A DNA stretch of 64,000 nt from Marthasterias glacialis (GCA_911728455.2 OU452229.1:3911001-3975000), one strand, 5' to 3'. Counted from the stretch's first letter, positions 1 to 10,935 are shown. The notes: generated from the sequence alone by a model not told the origin. Numbers and translations: made by a program.

Positions 1-1
1 G

Positions 2-61
2 AGCGAACTGGAGTCCCAGGGGGACAGTAAGAAGCGGAAGGTTCAAGCAAAGGCAAACTGA
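2..61 (+). CDS. C-terminal end of an unidentified + strand gene (partial)
   Basis: An open frame enters from the left window edge and runs for 19 codons to a TGA at 59-61. The tail is rich in Lys and Arg (KKRKVQAKAN at the very end), like a nuclear-localisation-type C-terminus. Downstream there is no further coding signal before convergent MNS1, and a + strand AATAAA lies at 3838-3843, so this looks like a last exon followed by a long 3' UTR. The family cannot be named from so few residues. It could also be a chance frame at the edge. The upstream sequence would settle it. Confidence 0.42.
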   Translation, partial: SELESQGDSKKRKVQAKAN

Positions 62-992
62 CGACAACTCATCGAGTTGAGGTTTAAGAGTTTTGCTGAA
101 TGCTGCCAAAGTGTCTCGTGGACGTGCACTTTGTATCTTAAGGTGGCCGTACCCCTACAAGTCCAGGCTTGGATTTTGAAAAAGTCTCAGCTTGAAATCG
201 AGTCTTGGAGAGAAAGTAAGAATTGGAACTTCAACTGGAAAGGATTAAAGTGTTGGCGTTTTTTCTCCTTTTTTGGGACATAATTCTCTAAACATGATAA
301 GAGTGCCAGTGTTGGAATGTTAAACAGGCGTGTGATTTCTCACGTTTTTTTCCCTTTTCAAGATTTTGTCAAAACCTCATTGAGCGTTTCAAATTTCTTG
401 AAAGAAGTAAAGCAGTCACCAAAGGGAGAAAGAAATAGTCCACAGCGTGTCCAACCTGTAGTTTTGTATTTCTGGTGATGGACAGACTCTGTAAACCTCC
501 TGAATTGTAACATCTGGGAGGTTCCACGTCTAAAATTAGAGGGAACCCAGGCCTGCAAGCCATTTTTTCAAATTTTGTCAAATCTCATCACTGTCTAAAA
601 CTATCACACTCTGATATTTGCTGGGAGGAAAATGTTACCAGTAGGGTTTGCCAATAGCCCTAGCATTGTCCTGGGCTGATTTCAGACTGGGTAGTGACAT
701 TTCCGATTGAATCAGCCCTATTTATAGTGCATTGGTATTGGTTACCACACACCACAGAGCCTTTAAAATTGCCTTTGTGAAAGTTTCATGTTGTGACCAA
801 AATGAAGTTTTGGAAGTCAGTTTTGAACTTTGTGTATGCCTTTACTGCAATCAGTGTTTCTATGAATTTGTATTCGCATTTTCTTTAAAGAAATTTGTCA
901 TTTGCCGCTTAAAATGCATGGCATCACATGTATTTAATACAGGGCACTACTTGGGGTTTAAAGCATAAAACAGCATTAACTGGGGAATGACA

Positions 993-1188
993 TCATGATC
1001 ATAGCAGGCCTGTGGCTGTACATGGAATTAGGGACTCTAACCCAGTTTACTGCACTTGCGCGCACTGGCAGTCACATCACAAAGGGCGCCGTCATTATTG
1101 TGATGTGACATCGAGCATGCGGACACGTGCAGTAACTGGGTTCGAGTTCACGATTCCAGATACAGCCATGGGCCTGCGTTGATCATGA
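993..1188. mobile_element. Palindromic MITE, about 196 bp
   Basis: The two ends are long imperfect inverted repeats. CATGATCATAGCAGGCC near 994 is answered by the reverse complement of GGCCTGCGTTGATCATG near 1171-1187. The inner arms (CCCAGTTTACTGCAC versus GTGCAGTAACTGGG) also pair. There is no coding capacity, so this is a non-autonomous foldback DNA element. Confidence 0.75.
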
Positions 1189-1504
1189 CGACAGTCCCCT
1201 TCGACATCCACAAGTAAAGGGTGTGTATAAGTGCACAAGTGATTTTTTGCTCACCGTGATGCATTCAACTAACTGTTTTTAACTCTTTTCCATTATTTAT
1301 ACTAGGCTAATATTGGCTTCAGATGTTTTGTGGTACTGCTGTGTACTTCAGAAAAGCATTCTGTCAGAGTTGTATCGATTTCTGAACCCCATAAAAGAAC
1401 CCAAACCCAGTGTGTGATATGAAGTAACCAAGACAATTTTTTCCAAAAAGCAAGGGTCTAATTTTAGGAAATGTCCATGGAAAAGTGGGACTGTTCAATA
1501 AACA

Positions 1505-1553
1505 GGTTGGACTCCTCTGTTGCATACAGTGCAACAGAGGCTGACGTCCAACC
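1505..1553. repeat. 49-bp hairpin
   Basis: GGTTGGAC with CTCTGTTGCA is mirrored by TGCAACAGAG with GTCCAACC around a short loop. It may be a decayed MITE or an RNA hairpin; nothing indicates a function. Confidence 0.6.
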
Positions 1554-2150
1554 AGGGCTAAAAATGAACAGTTGATGTTTTTTTACAGTGCTCTAGGAAG
1601 AGGAAATGTGGTCTTGTCTTAAAAACAATAAGCCCTATTAAAGAGTACAGGGTCATTTTCTAAACCCTGGCTGTGGCTGTGGCTATGGTTGTGGCTGTGG
1701 CTTAGGCACCGCCCACCCGTTTTGAAGTCCAGTACCGAAGTGTATGTTTTCAAAATTACTGACAGAGCCAGAGTCAAAGCCGAATCTGTGGTTTCAAAGA
1801 GGGCCTATGTTGAATTTGAAAAAAAAATAAACCTTGACTTGGCTTTATGTTCATCTTAGTTTAATGTTCACTGTGTGCGCTGTGATTTTGACATCGTCTT
1901 CTACGTACATCTCCAATCACTTACTTGCAAGAGGTTTTATACATTTTACATTCTCAGTTTTTAAATCCGTTTTGTTTGCTTTCAGTCTAATCCTAGCCTT
2001 CAAATGTCATGGAGTTGTGAACAGAAAAAGTCAAGATACATGTACATGTTATCTTATCCCAATCTTTATTCCTTTTGTCAGGAATGAAAGTTTTCTTGGG
2101 AGAGGTCCAAGTTTACTGGTCCTTCTCTCTCCTCGGCAGGGAAACAATCA

Positions 2151-2282
2151 GGGCCCAATTTCATGGCGCTGGTTACCAAAGAATTCTGCGCTTATGGCGC
2201 CCTGTAAAGCGCGTACTCCTATGGGCCGTGGCAGGGCGTAAGCGCAGAATTCCACGGTAAGCAGAGCCATGAAATTGGGCCC
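2151..2282. mobile_element. Palindromic MITE with GGGCCCAATTTCATG ends
   Basis: Terminal inverted repeats GGGCCCAATTTCATGGC / GCCATGAAATTGGGCCC enclose a palindromic core (GAATTCTGCGCTTA / TAAGCGCAGAATTC). A decayed half-copy of the same family lies at 21455-21523, ending in CATGAAATTGGGCCC. Confidence 0.85.
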
Positions 2283-2304
2283 AGACTGTAATAGTCATTT
2301 AAAG

Positions 2305-2600
2305 GTGAAATACAGGATTGGTATCCATTGAAAATATCCATTTGAAATATTTCTGTCTGAAATAATGCCAATGTCGTGAAAAGAGATTTTGAGGACCCCC
2401 ATTTTAATTTTGCTTTATCAAAATTAAGGACAATGTGTTTCAATGCTGAAAAGTGTGCACAGTTTTCACTATTTTCTCCTGACTCGGACGACAGATTGAG
2501 CCCAAATGTTCACAGATTTGTTTGTTCATGTATATATTGAATCACACAAAGTAAGAACACTGCACTATCAGTTTTACCAATCCTATATTTTAGCTTTAAC
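2305..2600 (+). repeat. Dispersed repeat, copy 1 (shared with 32955-33440)
   Basis: About 300 bp is shared in the same orientation with 32955-33440. Shared landmarks are ACAGGATTGGTAT, ATATTTCTGTCTGAAAT, AATGTGTTT...TGCTGAAAAGTGTG, GACGACAGATTGAGCCCAAAT and TTTGTTCATGTATAT. No frame is conserved. It is probably a degenerate transposon-derived repeat. Confidence 0.8.
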
Positions 2601-3171
2601 ATCATACTGAATTATGCTTTTTTATTTACTATCAGCAAAATATTTACAAATGAACACTTGTGCATTAAGGGAAGATATAACAGTCTTGTATTACGGTTTT
2701 ATTATTTATTTACAATGCTGTTGATTATGGATGGACTTTTTTTATGCACCTTTTGTTGTTATGCCATTAATTCTAGTGGCAGCCATCAATATAATAAGTA
2801 TTAATAAAAAAACATGAATACACTAGCCATGGTCTCCTGACTGCTTATCATCAAAATTCAAGGAATACAATTTTCATTTCGAGCAGTACCAGTCTGTTGG
2901 AGGGGACCTGGACGACTGCTTTCCAAATATTGAAATTTGACATGGAGCACGGTTCACCATAGCACGGGCAAGTCTTGCTTGGCAGAAATACATGTAGGTC
3001 ATGTAGGTTACCAGCCAAAATACAATGAAATGAACATTGTGACTGGTTCCCTGCCACTTTCTGCTAAGCTAAATCAATTTTCGCACATTGGTGTACGGTA
3101 GAACACAATTAAAAAATGTTTATCCACGTGGTACCCGCTGCTAATTACAGGATTCGAAACCGGCATCTTGT

Positions 3172-3350
3172 CACGGTCAAGCTCAGTTGTCTAGTGGTAG
3201 GACATAAGCTCTAGAATGGCAGGGTCGTGGGTTTGAATCCCACCCGAGTAGTATGCATGTGGATTTCTTTCCCTGCAGGTTTCAGGGGAAAGCACAGAGT
3301 GTACAGTGCTTATCACAAACCAGTGTTGAGGGTAGAACCCAATAATAACA
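3172..3350 (+). mobile_element. tRNA-derived SINE copy (plus a tail fragment at 3083-3112)
   Basis: A tRNA-like head has a polymerase III box A region (GTTGTCTAGTGGTAGGACAT) and box B (GGTTTGAATCC). It is followed by the family's body (…CAGAGTGTACAGTGCTTATCACAAACCAGTGTTG). The same structure recurs at 4903, 7211 and, inverted, at 15945. A 3' tail fragment of another copy (CACATTGGTGTACGGTA) lies just upstream. Confidence 0.8.
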
Positions 3351-3837
3351 TTCCTTATCAGTGATGTCATTATTACATTTTTTTTTAATTCAATTTTTAA
3401 GGAAAACACTGTTTCAAACTTCTAAGAAATGCTGTGAGAATAGCATCTTATTTCATCATGTTTTCTGTACCATATGGAAAAAAATGGCCAACATGTCTTC
3501 AACATGGCTCGGGTGTTTGTTACTGCAGCCATGTTTTAACCAAATAAAATTACCCGTCTGGGTGGTAACGTAAAAAAAACAAAAGCGTTATTCCCTCAAT
3601 ATCACCCCTCCTCAACACGGTTTTAATCTAGAAGTATCAGAAAGCCTGTTCTTGTTGTTTCTAACCCTCAAACGTCACAAAAGCTAACGGGGTAACACAA
3701 CCATTTATCAAATTGAAGTACACTTGTTCACAGGTTTCTATTTAATATACATTATCAACTCTAAAGAACACGGATTAGGCCTATACCACATAAATACAAA
3801 GTATGTCACAATAAGTACTGGACAATATCTGATGAAA

Positions 3838-3843
3838 AATAAA
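3838..3843 (+). terminator. Candidate polyadenylation signal, + strand gene
   Basis: AATAAA on the + strand lies 26 bases before the oppositely oriented signal of MNS1. It would serve the gene ending at 61 if that gene has a 3.8-kb 3' UTR. Earlier candidates exist near 1826 and 2803. Confidence 0.35.
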
Positions 3844-3869
3844 TCTTTTCATCTTTGAGTACACTTGGT

Positions 3870-3875
3870 TTTATT
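3870..3875 (-). terminator. Candidate polyadenylation signal for MNS1
   Basis: TTTATT on the + strand reads AATAAA on the - strand, about 260 bases past the MNS1 stop at 4136. It is the nearest good match downstream. Confidence 0.5.
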
Positions 3876-3959
3876 AATGAGGCACAGTGTGAATTGGTAG
3901 TAAAACAAAATGTCAATACATAAGAATTCTTGATAGTCAAGTTCAATTCACCTGATAGT

Positions 3960-3991
<32 letters not shown>

Positions 3992-4135
3992 ACATTTAGT
4001 TCACTCCATTGCAACGTTTTGCCTGCCAAGTTTTTCACCGTTGTTTGCCAACCAAATTTCCCCAGCAATAATACAAAAGCCAACATGACACCATCTGTGG
4101 AATGATCCCGAAATGATTTGGTTGAGAGCGATTTT

Positions 4136-7100
4136 CTATTCCCATCCTTCGTCTGAGAAGAAGTCTCGTTGTCGCTCGGTATATTTTCTCTTGAACTCGT
4201 CGTCAAACAGCTCCAGGTCCTTCTCATCTCTGATGACGCCCTGTTTACAAACAACGTCCAAAAGAAGAAACAGAGAGTTAGATTCGTTCTCAATGGATTG
4301 ATTCATTCAGTTTTATTTTGTTTTTTAGGCGATTGCCGTATTAATGCATCTAACATACCATACTGTGTCACCAACCAGCAGGATGGTATCAGAAGCACAA
4401 AAGAAACCACACATGTAACTTTGTATTTGCAAAAAAAAAAAGAGGAAATGATCAAGCACAAAAAAACTTTGTTTCAGTTTTCTATGGCACTGTTTTCTTT
4501 CAAAAAAAGAGGAAATCAGCTGATCAGCTGAAAAGTTGCATGCCTGCGAAACGTAGTGAATGCAAACTAAAAAACTTTAAAATTTGCACAAAAAATGAAA
4601 TATTGTCTTATGCTGTCAAGCAACATGTGTGACATTAAATTTGATAAAATATTGGATCCGTTTTAACATCAAGTAACTCTGTAATGCTGCGGTAATCACT
4701 GCTAATTTATGAGATTTAAACTGGACCCTTGTCACCAGGCACACTTGGTGGTCTATAGACTAATTTGAGCAGCTTGTTCACGGGCGTTTACACCACCGCA
4801 ACTATAATGGCTACAGCACGCGCGCCTCGAGGCACACGCACTGTGAATACTCCACGCTAATTGGTATATATGCGCGCTTACGTGCGCGTGGCCATGGCTG
4901 CAGTGGCGTATTTGTAAGACATCTGCTCTAGAATGGTGGGGGTTGTGGGTTCGAATCCCACCTGAGTATACTACTCAGCCTTTGCATTTTGTCCGCAGTT
5001 TCAAATTTTCACAACTAGGTCTCATCTTTCTGGAGTCATTTTAAAACCACTTTCACTGAACCAACTCTAAAATTAAAATTGGATTTCGAACCTTCTTGCA
5101 ATGCTGCAAAAATTATAAAAGTTTACATCCTTGCCACTCACCTTGGGAAGGTATCCGAGCAGCTTGGAGGCATGCTCCTTGAGTAGTCTCTGTCTCTCCT
5201 CTTCGATGATCTGTTGTCTCAATCTCTCCATCATCTCCTCCTCCTTGCGTATGTCCAAGTCGCGCTGTTTGTCGGCTGCAAACTGGGCGCGGCGGTCGTC
5301 AATCAATTTCTCTACTGCCCTCTTGTGTTCAAGCTGCTTCATGCGGCGCTTCTGGGCGTTCATTTGCTCGATGCGGTCATCCTCGGCAAACTTTGCGAGC
5401 ATCTAAATCAAAACAAAAATAAAGCAATGCAAAAAAGGCAACATGAATGAATAGAGAATGATGTACAAATTGTAGAGTTACTTTCACCACCAGTGACAAT
5501 TTGCAACCCTCCCTGCTTTCCCCAATATCTGTACCCTCAGATCTCAAGGGTTAATGTCAATGGCACAGATCCATTTACATAAAGACTGAAAGGAATGATG
5601 ATAAAACTGTTTTGATTTGTTTATGACACACAAAGAAGAAGAACGCTCTTATACATTGAAAACAGAACAGTGTCAAATACTAACCTGTTTCTTGAACTCT
5701 TCCTCCTCTTGCTGCTCAGCCTGTCTCCTGAGCTCCTTCAGCATCAGCTGCTCTCTGTACGTCTGCTGCAGGTCCAGACGCTGTCGCAGTTCTCTCTCTA
5801 TCTTAGCTTGCTCTTTCTGTCGCTCTGCTTCCTCCTGCTCCTCCAGGTACAACTCCTGTCTTACCCGGGTCATCTCGTCGTCCTGGGCACGCTTGCGGGC
5901 GATATCGTCGGCCAACTATTTGCGAAACAAAGTTGCAGACATTTTAATCAAAGTTCTTGCTGCTCAAACCACGAGTTCAAAACACGAGCATCCGAACACA
6001 AAGACTATATGGGAGTAGTACTTTCCTCTAGCCAATGAAATGAATTCAGCAAGATCTTCCGTAAAAACAGATACCCTGTGATTTAACCAAAATCTTTGAG
6101 GTAGCATTTTCAGTATAGATAGGCTGCAATAGGTACCATCTTTGATGACAATTTTTATTTTGGCTTGTAGTCCACGTCAAGCTCTGTAAATTTCAACACA
6201 GCTTGAGTTGCTTACCAACTATGAAACGCCTGTTTGCCACGCCCTGTACTTACGTGTATGGCACAGTTGTGCGCTCGAAAATGAGCTGTCTGTGTCATTA
6301 AAGATGGCTGATTGCTCCCATTTTTGACGGCATGTGCAACCCGTCTAAAAAAGTGGACCCTCTCTGCCTAATGAAAGGCCCATGGGAAAAGCATGAAGAG
6401 AAATTCAAGTAAAAGGAGTCTTCTACTTACATTCTTCTGGACTGCAGCCATTGCCTCCTCCTGTGCCCTCTTGCTCTCCATCCTCGCCTCTTCTCTCATC
6501 TGCTGCATTGAGGCAAACTTCAAAATCTGCATGTTCTCCTCCTCTAGGCGGTCCTTCTCCTTCTTCTTCCAATCTTCTCTTGCCAGCTTGAACTCGTCGA
6601 TGTAGCGCTTCGTGGCGTGCTGCTTCATCAGGTAGATCTCACGCTCTCTGTCAGATCACAGAGATACTTTATCAATTTTTTGGTTTCTTGCTTCAAACTT
6701 TTGTTACTTTGCTTTGTCAGTGCAAAAACAGGGTATTTATGTTACACGCCAATTTGAATTATACTGGTTGTACACACACACTCTTAGGCGCCAAGCTGAA
6801 AAGTTTTTGCACCGACGAGACAACTTTTCCTTTGCACAGTTCTTTTCCACTGGAAGGAAAGCTTCTTGGTAAAATGCTGAAATACATCATTCATTATCCC
6901 CTCCTGATCTCATTTTATGATAATGTTGGGCATCGCTTTCAGGTTTCCATAAAGACACCCATTTATGCGTTTTTGCCAACAGCCCTCCTGTAAGTTTACA
7001 CTCCACTGGCTTACAGATAACCAAATATTAATGTACTCTGACTGTTATGACAGGTCCTGTGTAAGTGCAAAGCATTATACCATACCAGTTGTAGTTCTTT

Positions 7101-9471
7101 ACCTATGTGTGTTAAGCACTTTATACTCAGTACTTTCCCCGAGTCCTGTGAAAAAATATTCACAGGCATATAATTTCCATCGGCTAATAGAATTCAACCT
7201 GCCTCTAGCTACCGGGCAGTCTCGGTAGTCCAGTTGGTAAGACATCTGCTCTAGAATGGCGGGGGTCGTGGGTTCGAATCCCACCCGAGGAAAATGCCTG
7301 TGAATAATTTTTCCCAGGACTCGGGAAAGTACTGAGTATACATTGCTTAACACACATCGGTGTACGGGTAAAAAAATGCAACTAATATTCTTTATTCCCG
7401 ATGCACAAATTAACATCTACGTGTATTATAAATTATACCATACTCTCAAAGAGCAAAAGTAGCACCAGAACCGTGTTCATATTTAAAAGTTAAACTTAAC
7501 TCTTTTACGATAGAAGAGGGAATTGACTTCATTTAATTTCCTTGCCTGAATAAACCCTAAATAGTCACGGAATCTAAGAAGCTCACACACTAGCAGTTGA
7601 GCCTTACCTCTCATCCTCCTCATGGATCTTACGGACAATCTCATCGATCATGAGTTTCTCCTTGAGGAACTCTTCGTAGTCCTCCTGTCTCTTCTTCTCC
7701 TGCTCCTCCAGCTGCTTCTCCAGCTCCTGGTGGTAGCGTACCTTCTCGTGGTACTGCTCTTCCGTCTTGCGGCGTTCCTCTTCCTCAGCTCGTTGGGACT
7801 CCTGCTTCATCATCTGTGAAATCTCCGCATCCCTTGCCTGTGACAGGAGAAGATAGTGTAACAGCTTTAGATAAAAAGTAAATGAATCTCAACCTATTTT
7901 TTTTTCGTGAGGATTTATGAAAAATATAAAGTGAATTTAAAGCTTTGTAGACATTTCATCAAGTGTCCAACGTTAAGCTGATCAATGCTGAAGAAACCGT
8001 CATTCAAAAAACAGGTTTGTCCAAAAGAATGAACAGCTGTTTTCAGAAGAGCCCCCTACCCCCGCCCAACTTTCCTTAGATAACCACCTACCGTTTTCTC
8101 ATACTTGACCGCCTCCTTCTCAGCAATCTGTGCAGCCCGTTCACGGTTCATGTACCCTGCTTTAAGTTTGGCTTCCAGCTCTCGGATCTCGACGCAGTTC
8201 TCTCGGATCTGTTGACGCATCTGGCGATCTCGCTGCTCCTCCAGTTTGAAGTTCTCCATCGCCCTGGCTAGGCGCTCTTCTTGTTCCATCTGTGCCTCCT
8301 TCTGCACTCTCATCTCCTGGGCCTGGATCAAAACGGAAGAAACATCATTAGCTATAAATCATCTTAAAAGATTATTTAACTGGAAGGTCAGTTGGGTGTT
8401 ATTAGTGCTAATCATCCTCCAAGTTTTGTTTGATAAGTTTCCATCTGTGAGGAGAAAGTGGGATTGTCAACTGGATCTGATAAAATGCAAACACCCACAA
8501 AACAATCTTCCTACATATGGTAAAGACGGACAAACCAGCTAACATCTTAACACAATGAATGCTGACCGGCACACATTTCAACATAACATTTTGTGACCTT
8601 AATGCAATTTTTGATTCTGTAATTCTGTGAAAAAGTAGAACTGCAGCAGGTTTCGCATCACCCTCAATGAGTTTCCTGATTTGGAATCAACTGACCCTCG
8701 AAGGGAACTCAGGAAGCATTTTTCGGTTAGCAATTTTGCATCGCAAAACAATTATGCACACTGAATGCTAATAATGAGCAGCAAATGGTGATTTTTGAGA
8801 AGCACCGGAGAAAACTTGTGCAGCATTACACAAGGGAAACCGATCACTGATGAGAGATTCAACACTCTCCCAATTTGGATAGTAACAAGCACTTTCATGA
8901 TTATATGCATCATCTTGTTCAAAGGGGCAGATTTGTGTTACACTCGTTGCCGCCTGTGACTCGACGCTAGAACTTCGCGCACGCGTCTGGAAAGTACGTG
9001 GGAAGTTCAAGCAGCAAGTGGCAGACGACAATGCGTGTTCGAAGTAGACAAATCTGCCCCTTGACCAAGATGGCACATATTACCGTGATGGTGCTTGTTA
9101 GGTGACAACTGCTGTACCATGTGATAACACGTCATTGACACTGGGAGCGGAGGTAAATCTTATCACTGCAATCAGGGTATAGCTACATCCCAAAAGGGAT
9201 ATTTAACAACTACAGAAGATTAAAATGACCCTTCTGTTCAAAAGCAACAATATACCTTTGTAGTTAATTGCAACATTTCAAGCTCTTTTTGTTGTTTCTG
9301 GTGTTCACGTATGTATCTCTTTGTTTCCACTCGGTCTTCGCTAGCCATATTGGCCTCAAAGAGTTTCTCCTGATGTAATCGTTTGACATGATCTTCACGG
9401 AGGTCCTCTTTCCGTCTGTTCTCTATCATTTGTCTCTCCTGTTGAGCATGGGTCAGGTTGCGTCGTACCAT
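4136..9471 (-). CDS. MNS1: Meiosis-specific nuclear structural protein 1 (MNS1), ciliary doublet protein
   Basis: Coding exons in transcript order: 9474-9256 (ATG at 9471), 8322-8092, 7837-7608, 6647-6431, 5915-5685, 5402-5142 and 4240-4136. All junctions are AG/GT, and phases join to 496 residues, close to the vertebrate length of about 495. The product is almost wholly charged coiled coil, rich in Glu, Arg, Lys and Gln. Family landmarks are MRQQIREN, KAGYMNRERAAQIAEK (about residues 125-140), QLEEQEKKRQEDYEEFLKEK, KLMIDEIVRKI (about 208-222), LAKFAEDDRIEQMNAQKRR (377-395) and LKEHASKLLGYLPK before the last exon. MNS1 is known as a protein inside axonemal doublet microtubules, needed for motile cilia and sperm flagella. 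An acceptor lies three bases before the ATG, so an upstream exon is needed (see 10936-11060). If that exon is used, its terminal ATG adds Met-Ala in frame before the annotated Met. Confidence 0.95.
4903..4975 (+). mobile_element. tRNA-derived SINE head, truncated copy
   Basis: TTTGTAAGACATCTGCTCTAGAATGG followed by box B GGTTCGAATCC matches the heads of the SINEs at 3172 and 7211. The body is lost after about 4980. It lies in the MNS1 intron before the last exon. Confidence 0.7.
7106..7395. mobile_element. Head-to-head pair of tRNA-derived SINEs
   Basis: The + strand copy (7211-7395) is the best in the window. CTCGGTAGTCCAGTTGGTA (box A region), box B GGTTCGAATCC and a closing CCGAG pair into an acceptor-like stem; the body ends …AACACACATCGGTGTACGGGTA. 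Immediately upstream, 7106-7171 is the reverse complement of the same body (GTGTGTTAAGCACTTTATAC…CACAGGCAT), that is, a head-truncated inverted copy. The anticodon arm pairs poorly, so this is not a working tRNA. Confidence 0.85.
8920..9063. mobile_element. MITE with CAAAGGGGCAGATTTG ends
   Basis: Terminal inverted repeats CAAAGGGGCAGATTTG and CAAATCTGCCCCTTG bound a 144-bp segment without coding capacity, inside an MNS1 intron. The inner arms remain partly complementary. Confidence 0.75.
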
Positions 9472-9546
9472 TGCCTGTAAATGTTAGCACAATATTGGTT
9501 AAAGTTTAATAATATTAATAGGAAACTATAACTAGTAATTAGCAAA

Positions 9547-9746
9547 CTTGTGGGTGGCTCTGAAAAGAGACGGTGTGGTCTCGCCGTTTTAAACAGTAGG
9601 CCTATTCTCCATGTACTCTGCTCGTCTTCAGGAGGATGTTTCTCCTGAACTTGAAGAAAAGCAGAGTATATGATTACGAGTATACTCGTCTACTACTGTT
9701 CGAAACGTCCAGACCACACCGGCTCTTTTCAGAGCCACCACCTGAC
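9547..9746. repeat. Inverted pair of a repeat carrying a histone-type 3' stem-loop
   Basis: On the + strand, 9721-9736 reads GGCTCTTTTCAGAGCC followed by ACCACC, the consensus of the metazoan replication-dependent histone mRNA 3' stem-loop. It is preceded by GTTCGAAACGTCCAGACCACACC. A reverse copy (9550-9640) faces it, with GTCTCTTTTCAGAGCCACC on the - strand and one stem mismatch. The same module recurs at 23795-23872 and 59578-59652. No histone gene is nearby. Confidence 0.75.
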
Positions 9747-9793
9747 CACTACTGCACTCCTCCCAAAAGAGGTTTATGGCTGTACCTAGATGC

Positions 9794-9856
9794 GATAATC
9801 GTAACCCTCCATCCTCCCGACTGTCAGTGTCAGGAGGATGGAGGTTTACGATTATC
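9794..9856. repeat. 63-bp hairpin beside the foldback element
   Basis: GATAATCGTAACCCTCC…CCTCC is mirrored by GGAGG…GGAGGTTTACGATTATC, with arms of about 24 bp. It lies between the histone-stem-loop repeat and the 8-bp target duplication of the element starting at 9869. Confidence 0.65.
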
Positions 9857-9868
9857 ACAACTAGGCTG

Positions 9869-10752
9869 GGATGCTGGTCATCTCGCCCCCAAACACTCTC
9901 GCCCCCAACAATCTCGCCCCCAACAATCTCGCCCCCAAACAATCTCGCCCCCAGCCTTTGACAATCTCGCCCCCTGACAATCTCGCCCCCAAACAAAGTC
10001 GCCCCCTGATGATGACTGGAAGTTCTAACTTCTGATGACTTACGGTGTAAACTTAGAAATTAATTGATGGGAGATGTTGTCGCAATGCTGTCAAAAACTT
10101 GTTTGATATTTTGTCAGAAAAGTATCGGCTTATAATCATCCACTGAACGAAGTTTGAGAAGGGTATTGAAAAATCACAAGAAAAAAGGGTGAAATGCTCT
10201 GCAACTAATAACCACCGTCCCATTGATCTCTTCCACGGCGGCGGACTATAGTTTGCGATCGATCGATTTCGGTAATCAGTGAATCAAATCAAAGTGGCAT
10301 TTTTCAATGTGCACCCCAGCTTGTCAGGTGACACGTTCAATGACTGACAGTTTGATTTTGTCTCCACGAAATGCCCCTGAGTGCATTAAAAAATTAATTT
10401 TATTCAAGAGTGAGAGACAATTTTCAATAAGAAATCACAGAACATCTTAACAACAACATGTACCATTCCTTACTACGAGGGAGATCATTCACATATTCTT
10501 TGTTTTTTAGTTTACGCATTTTCCTTTATTTTCGAAATCGACTTTAAGTGAACACTTTATTAACTTCATCATGGTTAAAAAGTCGACTTTTCCATTTTTT
10601 TCTTCAGATTGTCAGGGGGCGACTTTGTTTGGGGGCGAGATTGTCAGGGGGCGAGATTGTCAAAGGCTGGGGGCGAGATTGTTTGGGGGCGAGATTGTTG
10701 GGGGCGAGTTTGTTGGGGGCGAGAGTGTTTGGGGGCGAGATGACCGGCCTCC
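9869..10752. mobile_element. 884-bp non-autonomous foldback transposon with 8-bp target duplication
   Basis: The target duplication CTAGGCTG occurs at 9861-9868 and 10753-10760. Ends are GGATGCTGGTCATCTCGC on the left and, reverse-complemented, GGAGGCCGGTCATCTCGC on the right. Each end continues for about 140 bp as a short tandem array of the unit AACAATCTCGCCCCC in inverted orientation (9881-10010 and 10610-10740). The roughly 600-bp middle is AT-rich and non-coding. Eight-base duplications are typical of hAT and P superfamilies; no transposase is present to decide. It would sit in the first intron of MNS1 if the 5' exon is real. Confidence 0.88.
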
Positions 10753-10935
10753 CTAGGCTGTACCCGCAAGTAGTCAGCTAGTTTACTTATAAATTATAGT
10801 TTCCTTTTATTTATCCTTCACACCATGCAAAGCTTCAAAAATTACTTATATAGGCATATGCCTATTTAAAGTTTACGAGAAAAAAAAGAATAAAAAATAT
10901 CCACTGCCTCCTAAGTAAATTTTTATTGCACTTAC

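Larger units (their letters stand above)
62..4135. other. 3' UTR / intergenic stretch between the edge gene and MNS1
   Basis: No convincing exon is visible on either strand. The stretch holds palindromic MITEs (993-1188, 2151-2282), a hairpin (1505-1553), a dispersed repeat (2305-2600), tRNA-derived SINE copies (3083-3112, 3172-3350), a T/G homopolymer run near 3962-3990 and short GGCTGT/GGCTAT repeats at 1670-1705. The short open frames here fall on repeats. Confidence 0.6.

Noticed and set aside
7211-7285. A tRNA gene (box A, box B, acceptor-like stem)
   Set aside because: The anticodon arm pairs poorly, the sequence runs on into a conserved body, and related copies with the same body occur at 3172, 15945 and (head only) 4903, so it is a SINE head.
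8768-9076. A 102-codon gene in the MNS1 intron
   Set aside because: Half of it lies in a MITE (8920-9063), and there is no splice or family evidence.
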